From contig JAKCPI010008029.1 of the NCBI GenBank assembly GCA_023213315.1, positions 1 to 64,000 on the forward strand: a stretch of DNA of 64,000 nucleotides, written 5' to 3'. The DNA comes from Euborellia annulipes (lineage: Eukaryota; Arthropoda; Insecta; Dermaptera; Anisolabididae). Of the stretch, positions 14,901 to 26,900 are shown one piece after another (positions within the stretch are counted from its first letter, which is position 1; each line of letters starts with the position of its first letter). Position numbers and translations under genes: made by a program. The notes under the pieces were generated by a model. That model was given only the letters and a program-made list of their open reading frames with translations. It was not told the DNA's origin and did not search any database.

Positions 14901-17900
14901 ACAATTTAATTTAATCCAATTTAATAAATGGAGAACGTTCACAAGTCTAATAGAAAATTTTAATTAACTGTTCTTGAAGCCTTTTTTTATCAATTAATTA
15001 AATTAATTCGCTTGATGTAATTGAGTCTTCTAGCAAGGTGATGCCGGACCCTAAAATAATAAAATTTTATTTATTTTTTTCAATCTTTACAAGTTTATTT
15101 ATCGATTCTCTCTCGATTTTGCTTTCAAATGCATGGGTCCGCCTGGTAGATATGCAACCGCTTCCATTGCTGTATCAATGAAGCTCTTTGGTTGCCTACT
15201 TTCCAGATTCAATTTGTTTTCTTTCTTTACATATATAAGAATGGGTATGATATAAAGGGTTACCAAAATATTGGTTATTTTTTTTTTAATCCTTTTCGGC
15301 TACAGAGGCTATTTAGGGATTATTTCTTTATTTATATAATTTTTAAATACAAGTACCGATTAGTTCCAGGGACGCTGATTGCTCGAGGTCACCAATCCCG
15401 AGATTTCGCCGTTCTTGGCATCACTTAACCTCAACGATTGTGGTTCCTGTTGCTCTTCTCCGTTGCCAGGTCCCCCGGCCCGCAAAATATTCGTATTTTG
15501 GTGAGCATCCAAATATATTAGGTCAGCCAAAATGACAAATTGGTTAGCATCTTATTGTCAGCAAACATTTCTAAATCAATCAGCAATTAATGGCATTCTG
15601 GTGTGCTCTAAAATTTTTTGGATAGCCTATTATATATACAAGCTGCATTGAGTGATCCAAGTTTAATCAAATTTTGGTAAGCAATCAGGGGTCAGCAAAT
15701 TAACCTTTTTAAATTAACCGAAAAAGTTTCCTAGTGTCAGACTTCAGTCGGTTAGCACGTTCCAAAACCATTCAGCCATTCTGTTCGAAGCATTTGAATA
15801 TTACTTCGACTGCACATTTTGATTATTTAAGTAATATCCAATCGCTTCGAACTGGACGGTTTTGTACCGAACCGAAGCCGAGAAAATTCCCTAGTTGTTT
15901 GAAATTTTTTTTTCTAAAACACAATTGACCTTAACCGGAGCGAACCCGGCAAATTCGAGCCTTTGCAAGTTGTTTTAAATCATATACGAGAATTCCTTAA
16001 GTTGCTTTATATTTGTTTTTCTCTGCTGACCAATTGTGAAATCTTGCTGACTGATTTTGCAGTTCGACTGTTTATTAGGCAGACACATAATATTACAACC
16101 TGGCCACATATTGGTTAAATTGTTGACTATTTTTAAGATTAATTGCTGATCAAAGGTTGCAGCCTGATTTTTATTTATTGCTGGCAAAATTCAAAACGGC
16201 TGATTTTTGTTGCTGATCAAATTTATTAACGGCAAACCAAAAAATTATTTCCCTAAGAATAAATAATCTGACTTAATTACTTTTATGACATTCATTATTC
16301 CTCGTGGTACAACTAATGAGTATTTCGTTCTGGAGGTTAACAGAGACAAGAGGTCTAGAGTAGAATATATATAGAGAGAGAGATCTTGCTATATATTATC
16401 TAAAGCCGTTGTGTTCTAGCCACAATGAATGGCATCAACTCTCTCTAAATAAGGTGATAATTTTGTTAATTAAAATAAATAAACTGCGCACTCGCATTCT
16501 AAGTAATTAAATTACCATGCAGTTTTTTTTTTAATTATATGCTTAAACTCTTTAATAGATTAAATTTCGTCTTTAGTGATATTTCTATAGAATTTATTCA
16601 ACTATTAATCTCTTTTAAATTTGAATTTATAATCTTCTAAGTTTCATCTTGGAAATTTCAAATAATATTACTCAGAGAATTATTTTGACAGTGGTAGATA
16701 TTCCTTTTAGCTTTTGATCAAAGCAAATATTTTAAGTAGAAGAAAACTTATTTAAAATAAATAATAACTAATATTTTCTGAACTGGTCTCATTGACGTCT
16801 GAGGTAACAAAAAAATACTCTCGCCACTCATTTCTTCTCCGTTCTAAAGAAATATCGTTTGAATCGATTCTTTTGAATTTAATAAAATTCTTTATGAAGT
16901 TTTTATCAACTTAAAGAGGATGTTGTGGCTCCAAAATAAGGAGCTTTATGTTATTTAAGTATTAAATCATTATAAATATTAAATAGAAATTGCATGAGAC
17001 ATAAAAAGCTATACATATCAAATAAATGCTGAGCCAGCGTCTAGACTAGATCAAGGTCTGGCACTTATTACATTCTTTAATAAGTAGCATTTCTGAAGAT
17101 CAGCATTTGATCTTGTCTCCACCTTAGATTTAGAGATGAGGGCTATTTAAGGTCGGAGGACAACTCAGAAGGGACACGACGCACATCTCCCTACCTCCAA
17201 TAAAGAAGAAATTCTTGTACGACATCTCCAGAGATGGAATCCCTAATAAGAAAATCTGGTGTGACTGGCGCACAGCACACAACTTTCTCTTACCTTCGGT
17301 AATCGAAAGTTGTGTTCTGTGCTTGTCGCACCAGATTTTTTGTGTCGACATATATTTAGTTCCCGACAGTACGGAACATATGAATTCAGATGTAAAATTT
17401 ATAAGTATGGGAAAATATTTATATTTTGTTACCATGGCAACCATTTCTCATATCTTCCCTATGAAATACAAGAGTAAAGTGGTCTTCAGAAGATTTCAAT
17501 CACAAAATGAGAATATACATTTTAAAGAGAATCTAAAAAATAATTGATTTTTGAATTTTAAAAAAAATCGTTGGAGCAAATTTTGAGAAAATCGAAAAAA
17601 ACTGAAAAAGTACATCAGTAAAGTACTAGTACACTTTGGCCGATTTTGATTAAAAGCTTATTTTCCGGTCCCGGGGGTGTTTAACTTAAATATAAAATTT
17701 CAGCCTCCTAGCTCAATTCCTTCATACTTAAAATTGAACACACACACACCCACCCACCCACCCACCCACACACCCACCCACCCACCCACCCACAGACAGA
17801 CCATGTCGCGAAAACCACTTTTTTGGATTCAGGGGACCTCAAAACGTGAAGATCCATCAAAATCTCGACATCGAATTTTTGACATGAATCCAATACTTTC

Positions 17901-20900
17901 TCTCTATATATATATTACATATATACATAGGTAAGAGAAAGTAAAAATAAAATTTAGATGAATGGCAGAAGTGTTACCTTTGGCATCAAAAAAATTCTGA
18001 TTTTTTTCAATTCCTAGTTCTTATTTCAAGACAATAAAATATATTAAGTGTGTAATGGGTTATAATTAAATTAAAAACTATATAACAAGTAGAAAATAAT
18101 ATATTTGTAAAACTGCACTGTGGCGTCTCACCCCATGAAGTCAGGGGCAATGCCACACTCTTTCTTCTTCTTCTCTCCTCGCCTAGTCCCGCAATGCGGG
18201 GTCGGCGGACCTCTTTCCCTCCAACACTATTATTCGTATCATATCCAACTCAACAATTGAATAAAAGTTTACTATCATTCGTTTTTACGACCGGAAGAAA
18301 TAGGACAGGCTTACTCCTGTTGAAAAGAGCAAGGAAGAGACAGACATTTAAAGAACTCAAGGACTGCCTGTCCCAGCTCGGGTAGCTCGTGGTCGCCATC
18401 CACGTACCCACAAGATGTGGGCCCCTAAGGCAAAGGCAATGCCACACTCAAAAATATAAATTCTGAACATAGAAAGTAATTCTTAAATAATAAAAAAATC
18501 CAAATGAAAAAAGAATAATATTAGATAGTATATGTCTAAATATACTTTTCTTTTTTGGCGACCCACGATCAACACAGAAATCATCACAAATAGTGCAGAT
18601 CTCGTGAAGCTGAGTGAAGAACTTTTGAGTGCGTAATGCAAGACATTCAGAGATTTTAAACTTTAGCCAGTAAAATATTCTTCAAAATCACATTAAAATA
18701 GTTTCCCAACTAACATAAACTCAAAACTGAAAAGATGGACACGTCTCTGCTACAATCTAACTGAGAGACTACAAGGGGTGCGGTACCTCTCCCGAATGTG
18801 GCGTCTCTTTCGGATTTACCCTACCGTATACAAATAATTCGCTAATGTCCGTCCGTCTGTCTTACCCCAAGGATTCTCACTCCTTAGGATCAGAATCCAA
18901 TTATTTATTTATTTATTTATTCAAAATATACAGACAAATTTGTCCATCTTTACAAAATATTGACAACAATAATATATTTAGACCTTTGACATTGAATAAT
19001 TTTAACATTCTTCAGAGATGCCTCTCACTCATACCTAAGTACATCCAATTTTAATCTTAGGCCTGTCAGATCGACCGCATTATCATTAACAAATCTACAC
19101 ATCCTCTCCAATGGATTGTTGGCTGTATAAGAATGGGTAAAGTTCCCCAGAACAAATGTGGAACTGATCCTTGTTTGCACAGTGGGTGCCCTAAATTTTA
19201 ATTGGGCCAAGAGCAATGGGCAGTCAACTAATCCTTCAATCAATTTGTGAAGGAATTTAATGTCATTATAAACACGCAATGATCCAAGAGAGGGAAGACT
19301 AAGTGCCAATGAGATAGTCCTATAATTATGGTCAATAAAAGGGTCAGGGAGCCCCAAACGCGGCGCAACCATTCGAAAAAACTTATGTTGCACATTTTCC
19401 AGCCTCCCGATGTGAATTTGAAAAATCGGTGACCACACACTTGATGCATACATGAGAATGGGCCTAACCAAAAGAAAATACACCGCCTTTAAAGCCGCAA
19501 CAGATGTGAACCCACGACACGTCCTCTTGATAAATCCCAGTTGTTGAAGCGATCTATTGACTGTGGCTTCAACATGATTATTAAACAACATGATTATGAA
19601 ACAAGACTGTATATTCATTCGCAAAGGACCTACAAATTACAGAAAATGGTAGTCTAGAGTCCGCCGTTTGCCAGATCGCGCCAAATATGTTTGTAAATCT
19701 AATTGAAAAAGAAAAAAAATACGAAAAATACCTTTTATTAGATAAAATCACTATAGGCCTACCTGACAAGCTCACCAACCTGATAACCAACTTGTTAAAA
19801 GGAATATATTTATTAACTTTTTAAAGATATTGAAATTAATACGATAGTTAAATTGCTCTTTCCCTTTCCAATGAGTGAGTCTCGCATCGCAAATGTTCCC
19901 TTTATACATTCATAAAGCATATCGCATTATATTGATTTAAATCATTTAATGGAATATTAAACACTTACATTAAATTAATCAGTACAATTTATTGGCGCTT
20001 TTAGCCATTAATTCTCCAGAATTATTATTATTATTGTTTTATTTTGTTGGATTAAATAATAAAAGTATTAAAATTAATAAATTAAAAGATATATAGGGAA
20101 ATATGAATTATTTATACATTCTAATTTTTATTGGCCCCGAAAAACCATCGCTTGGTTGCCATCGACAAAACTAAATTTAATAAACTCCTAAATGACATTG
20201 GCAGCAGAGAGGTAAAATAAAAAAATAAAAAAAAAACAAATACAATATTAAAAAATGAAAAATAATTTCTGCTAATTAGTCCCCGGAGTGTTTTCAATGT
20301 TACATTTGAGGTTTTCAAAAATTACTTTTCCTTCACCCTTTAAAAAATCTGGTATTTTTCAAATCGGTTCACTATTTTCTGAGATTAACACCGTCGTACA
20401 AACTCACACTCTGTAGTAGGAACCGACCGAATATTCGGTTTCGGTTTCGGCCAAAAATCCTGGTTTCGGCCAAAAAGTAGCCGAAACTTGAGTCTGAAAA
20501 GATTTCGCATGCAAAAAAAAAGGTCAAATGATTTGCAAAAGTGGAAAAAGGGGCGGAAAAAAAATTTAGTCTCAAATGATTTTCACGGGAGGGGGAAAAA
20601 TTTTCCGCTGGGCAGAAAAAATTTCAAAAAAAATACAAGTTTCTGTTTCGGCCGAAACTAAGATTGAGGCCGAATATTCGGTTTCGGCTGAAAATCTTGT
20701 TTCGGTCGGACCCTACTCTGTAGTAATAGGTTTTTTTTTTATATAATTTTTTACCCGTAATAAATAGAAATTCTATTTTTATTATTTAAATGTTTTGTGG
20801 TCAAGTTTTGTTTACGTCACAAATTGATTTCGTATTTTAATATGCTATATTAAAAGAAAAGGGAATTAAAATGCAAAGGTGTCAGCATGAAAAATTTGCT

Positions 20901-23900
20901 CTAGATTCTAACTATACGATCCAATGAATAAATCCTTATAAATGTCTTTTATGAATATAAAAATTTAACGCCATCAAGTTTCAAAGATCTAATAAAACTT
21001 TAATGTTAACAGAATGAACTTAATTGACTTTATACAGGGAAGAAATCTCTCAACAGTGACCCAATCTTATTTTTTCTTTTTTTTTTTTTTTTTTTTCTTT
21101 TATGATAATCCCTTTTCAAGTTCAAGACATAAACACGCGATATATTTATTTCCTGTCTAATAAACGGGCTCTAAGATTTTTTTTTCTTTTTATTTAGATT
21201 CCGACTTGAGCCACAATTCTTGTCAACTTGTAAATGCTTTTTTCGCATAAATGCTCCAGACTTGAGGTTTTATTGAACGTCACGTCTGTTCTAGACACGA
21301 AATTTTAAGATTGACAGTCGAAAATAAAAAAAAAAAAGAATATTCTTAAAAGCAATCTTCCTTTAATATCGATTTAAATTAATGTTTTATATTTATTTGA
21401 AAGAAATATCAAAGACATGCCAACTTTTCAAAGCTCAAATGCAATTATTTTTGCAAGAAAAAAAGAGACTAGTTAGTCTCTTTTAGCTTTTTTAAGATGT
21501 TGCGGGGAGCATAAATTAGTTCGTGTTAGGCTTGTAAGGAAGGTATTCAACCTAAATAACCAGGATTCAAACGGCGACAGAACTAAGGAGTTTAAATGAG
21601 AACGTAGTAGAAACACGGGCGTTTTGACGGCTCGTTTTGAACGCTTTCGAGCGTTTCTACCGCCAGAGACGTTCGAAACGCGCCCTCAAAACGCGTGCCC
21701 ATTCTACATGTGGCTAGGGATGACGATACGAGTAAATACACGATACTTTTCTTTCGATACCAAGAAGACCTACTTTTGGAATTGATACTTTGGATTCGAG
21801 TACCAAGCAGGTATCGGTAGGGATGAAACGATACCACTGAGGTATCGATACTTTTACTCGATACTGGTATCGGTCGCAAAGTATCGAGTACCTACTCGGT
21901 ATCGATTGAAAAGTATCGATACTTACTCGTATCGGTCAATTTTTTCGTACAATTAAAAAGAAGCAAAAACAGCAGTAAGTACTTAGGGCCTATATTATCA
22001 AGATTCGCAGGAACTTTGCAGCCAGGAGATTAAATAAAAATATTTTATTTAATTTCTATTTGCTGACGTTTCGGTCGCCAATCATGACCTTCATCATCGG
22101 AGACCTCCAAGTATGATAATATTTTTGTACAAATCAAAGTAAAAAGAAATTGTATATTTAATTTCAATGAATAATAAAATACCTAAGATCGTGTATAATC
22201 GACAATATTCGCCCTGATGAAGGTTGGGATTTGCGACCGAAATGCCGGCAAATAGAATATTTAAAATTTTTTTTATTTAATCTCCTGGCTGAAAAGTCCC
22301 TGAGAATCTTGATTAAATCTCCACAACCATAAAACAACAAGTTCTTAAAAAAAAAAAAAAAACAACGACGACTAAAAAAAATATTCAGTTTTAGATGTAC
22401 TACCCAAAAATAATAATTTTTCAAGATGTTTCCCTGTTGAATACTCCAATAATAAAAATTAAATTACAGCGGTACCAACCATTCCACTTATTTCTATTGT
22501 GAATAAGAACAAATCTACGTAAATGTTCCCGTCCGACCAAACTAATCATCGCGTACGTGGACCGAGTATCGATACGAGTATTTTTGACCGATACCTTCTT
22601 GGTACTCTATTCCAAAGTATCGATTCCAAAAGTACTTGGTATCGAAAGAAAAGTATCGAGTAAGTACTTGTATTTACTCGTATCGTTTCATCCCTAGGTA
22701 TCGGTCAAAAATACTCGTGCATTTTCACATTTTATTTCGTAAATTTTATTCATCTACAATAGAAATAAGTGGAATGGTTTATAGGCTCTACCACTGTATT
22801 TTACTTTTTATTATTCGGATGTTTAACTGGAAACATCTTGACTTTTTGGGTACTACCTCAAAAACTGAATTTTTTTCTTAATCGTACTCACTATCGGTAC
22901 TTACTGCTGTTTTTACTTAGGTTTAAATGTATGAAAAAATTGAGTTAAGTATCGATACTTTTCAATCGTCACCGAGTAGGTATCGATACTTTGCGACCGA
23001 TACAGTATCAAGTAAAAGTATCGATGCCTCAGTGGTATCGTTTCATCCCTACATGTGGCGTTTGAAAGCCTTTTAACGGCATTATGATGTAGTAAATAAT
23101 CTATTAGAGCAGTCTGCAGTGTATTCGTGTGTACTATACTAGTTTGTTTCTTTAGGATATTATTAGGGCTCGGATTTTGCATAAAATTCATGTTTTTTAA
23201 AGTTTCTTAATCGATATCCTTCAATTTTTAAAGTGGAACTTTTATTTGATCGCCCCAAATTTTTTCGTTCCACTATCAGCATGTCGCGTTACAAGTTGTG
23301 ACGTCAAAGGCTGTGACGCTACAAGTTATGACGTCACAAGGCTTGACGACAAAAATAGAAAAGTTGAAATTTAATATATGAGGAATTATAACCACACAAG
23401 TTTTTTTTTTTTTATCTGGGCGTTTTAGGATGTCAAGACCCACCCAGAGAAATCTTGAATATAAATGCATATTTTGGCGTTTAAGTGCATATTTTGCATA
23501 TTTGGCGATTTAAGCTATATTTAATGCATATTTGTGTGATTTTTATTCCTCGTTTGTTGGGAAATCAGAAAAATAATTAAAGAAAATTTTAGAGACAGAG
23601 AGGGTAGACCAGGGAGAGGGTAGACCAGGGTTCAGACCTTTTTTGATCTCCACCCCCACATACCATCTATTGCAATAGTATTGAGAATAAAGCCCGGAAG
23701 TTAGGCAGCCCAAATGGCAGCTGGTCTGTCTAAGAAATATCTTTTTCAAAGCAGGCAATTGGGCGATCGGCCTTTATTACCACAAAAATTTATCTTTTTA
23801 ATATATTAGTGAACGTGTACCATTTGGGCTGCCTAACTGCCGGGCTTTATTCTCAATACTATTGCAATAGATGGTACATTACATACTATGGGGAGGGGAT

Positions 23901-26900
23901 AGAACAATTTGGCGTTGGAGGGAAAATTTTTTTTGGATGTTGGGTACCTGTTTTTTGAGCTAATTGCACTGTAGGTCTACTATACGTAAAGAAAGTAAAA
24001 TGAAAAAATTTTATATAAATCCACTCGCACCCCTGGTTAAGAACTTCTTGGTCAATATGATGGTCTAAAATGCCGAAAAGTCCAATTAAAAATTTTTTTT
24101 TCATTGTACCACATGCCATGTTACTAAGCCAGTGAAATATTATTATTTAAGATGATGATTTTTTATTTTTTCTATTACTTATTCATTATAGGCCTACGAT
24201 TAACATCAAATGAAATTTGACACTTTGCATGTTTTATAACAAAAATACTCCTTAATGTTCTTTTTTAAATGCTTTTATTTAACTTACTCTTTCAAGGTCA
24301 CCAACTTTAGGGCTTTGTTAAGGACACTTCCCGATGAGCTAGAGGTGTGAAATTTGATATTTAAGAGTCATTTTTGATGACGCAAATTGTGAGATTGGTT
24401 TTACCAAAATGGACCAAACTAATGTGGTACTTTATTTGAAACCCTTCGTGAATTAATGTAATTTCAAAAGACTTCCCGATGGGCTAGAGGTGTGAAATGT
24501 AATACTTAAGAGTCATTTTTGATGACGCCACTATATGGTGGTTTTGATCAAAATAGACCAAACTAATGTGGTACTTTATTTGAAACCCTTCGCAAATTAA
24601 TGTAATTTCAAAAGACTTCCCGATGGGCTAGAGGTGTGAAATGTAATACTTAAGAGTCATTTTTGATGACGCAACTATATGGTGGTTTTGATCAAAATAG
24701 ACCAAACTAATGTGGTACTTTATTTGAAACCCTTCGTGAATTAATGTAATTTCAAAAGACTTCCCGATGGGCTAGAGGTGTGAAATGTAATACTTAAGAG
24801 TCATTTTTGATGACGCCACTATATGGTGGTTTTGATCAAAATAGACCAAACTAATGTGGTACTTTATTTGAAACCCTTCGTGAATTAATGTAATTTCAAA
24901 AGACTTCCCGATGGGCTAGAGGTGTGAAATGTAATACTTAAGAGTCATTTTTGATGACGCCACTATATGGTGGTTTTGATCAAAATAGACCAAACTAATG
25001 TGGTACTTTATTTGAAACCCTTCGTGAATTAATGTAATTTCAAAAGACTTCCCGATGGGCTAGAGGTGTGAAATGTAATACTTAAGAGTCATTTTTGATG
25101 ACGCCACTATATGGTGGTTTTGATCAAAATAGACCAAACTAATGTGGTACTTTATTTGAAACCCTTCGCAAATTAATGTAATTTCAAAAGACTTCCCGAT
25201 GGGCTAGAGGTGTGAAATGTAATACTTAAGAGTCATTTTTGATGACGCAACTATATGGTGGTTTTGATCAAAATAGACCAAACTAATGTGGTACTTTATT
25301 TGAAGCCTCACGCAAATAAGGTCCTATTAACTATAGTTTTGAATTTTGATATTTACGAGTCATTTTTTTATGATAATGAATAATTTTTCAATTCAACCAA
25401 ATCAATACAGGCCAAACTAATGTGGTACTTTATCATATTGATGATTTTTGATAAGACTAAAAGACTAAAAAGCTTAAAATAAAAATAAAATAAAAAAAAA
25501 GATTTTTAAAAAAATGCTTTTATTTAAATTGAACTAAAAAGAGAGAAATAAGAAAGAAATAATTTAATTGTTCTTGTTAAAATTTTTTAATATTTATGAC
25601 TTAAAATAAAAGCGTGGGGCGCGAGCCTCGGAATCACTTCGAAGCGCCCCACGCTTTTATTTTAAGTCATAAATATTAAAAAATTTTAACAAGAACAATT
25701 AAATTATTTCTTTCTTATTTCTCTCTTTTTAGTTCAATTTAAATAAAAGCATTTTTTTAAAAATCTTTTTTTTTATTTTATTTTTATTCCTTTTTTTATC
25801 GCCCAATGTAATATTCCTCGCAACACTTTTTTAGCCTTCTTAACCTTATTTTGACTTTTATTAGATTGAAACAAACTCCCTCGTTTCAAGTTTTAAAGGG
25901 TGATTTTTGCTTTATTGAATCTATCCAGGTTAAAAACTCGTCTTTGTTCATTTATTGCTTCTAATTTCATCTTTACATACTCAGACTTTTTTTTTATGTC
26001 TCTTTAAGTCGTTGACTAAGCAAATCATGTAAAATTGCATTTTTATAACAATTTTATTTTCTTCTTTTTACAGATTGCGCTATCTCTTGAGGCAATTGGA
26101 AAGGGGCGAAGTGTCCGCAGAACTTCTTCAAAAAAATTTAAATTATGCAGCTCGTGTTCTTGAAGCCGTTTTTATCGACGAAACCAAGTAAGACTTGCAA
26201 TCTATCCCCCTGTTCGTCGTCCCCTTTTACCAACCCCTTGAAATCCTTTTCAACGACCAAAAAAAAGGAAATATTTTTACGTTAACTTTTGTCTGAATAC
26301 AGATCAAACATGGACTCTCATCTTTTCCTCTCCTTTTTCTAAGTTTTCCATTTTATATACTTGACCTTATCCTTTAACAACAAAAAAAAAAATAGGATTT
26401 GAATATGACATTTGAATTCTTCAAACAATCTTAAGATTTTCTTTTTTTAATAATTTAATATTTTAATAAGAACATTTTTCTTTCAAAAGATATTAAATAA
26501 CATTTTCATTAGCGATTTCTTGGAAAAAAAAACAAATTTCACTTCAATGGCATCAATCAAAAAGAAAATTTATTAAAATAGAGTTAAAACTTTTTATAGT
26601 CCAAAAAAAAAAAAAATCACTTTTCTTAATGCTTCTATTGCATGATTTATTCTCAAGAAGTTTATATATAAAAATAAATTCTTTCTCTTCCAATAACTCA
26701 TTTTATCTTAAGAATGTTACATATTAATTTCTAAATCTTATTGAACGGGGTGTCCACCAAAGAACTTACTGATTTTAAAATTAAATAACTCGCAAACAAA
26801 GATTGATAGAAGAATGAAACAAAATTGGAAGCTGTAAAAATCTGATAGGGAAGTTTCGAAATTAGGTACAAATTTTGCTAACAGGTGACTCTGTTGTCGT

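Larger units (their letters stand above)
21715..23051. mobile_element. hAT-type element, duplication CATGTGGC (outer of nested pair)
   Basis: Flanked by perfect CATGTGGC (21707-21714 and 23052-23059), with ends TAGGGATGACGATACGA and CGTTTCATCCCTA. It is filled with GTATCGATACTTTT/ACTCG motifs in both orientations. A second copy of the same family (21818-22696) sits near its left end and splits it into 103 bp and 355 bp. The combined length is 1337 bp. No transposase is seen. Confidence 0.88.
2618..26073 (+). other. Intron of 23,456 bp, mostly repeats
   Basis: Donor GTGAGT, acceptor TTTTTACAG. The intron holds the R1 copies at 3590, 11225 and 17240, a TAA-flanked MITE (8063), two SINE families, a LINE fragment (19 kb), three hAT-type elements (20.4-23.1 kb), a 144-bp tandem array and a 145-bp-arm hairpin. 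The stretches 3.8-5.1, 8.6-11.2, 11.8-13.7 and 16.3-17.1 kb are AT-rich with homopolymer runs and I see no gene or clear element in them. An 86-codon minus-strand open frame at 11840-12100 resembles no family I know. Confidence 0.85.

Noticed and set aside
17130..17547. Open frames of over 100 codons on both strands
   Set aside because: They lie in the R1 terminal palindrome, where complementary arms give mirrored open frames; R1 copies elsewhere do not keep them open.
19025..19624. 199-codon reverse-transcriptase-like frame as a living gene
   Set aside because: Only the C-terminal part of a LINE polyprotein is present, the catalytic palm is missing, and a LINE tail follows; it is a truncated copy.
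24326..25312. Regularly spaced repeats as a CRISPR array
   Set aside because: The units are tandem copies of 144 bp without unique spacers, in a eukaryotic intron.
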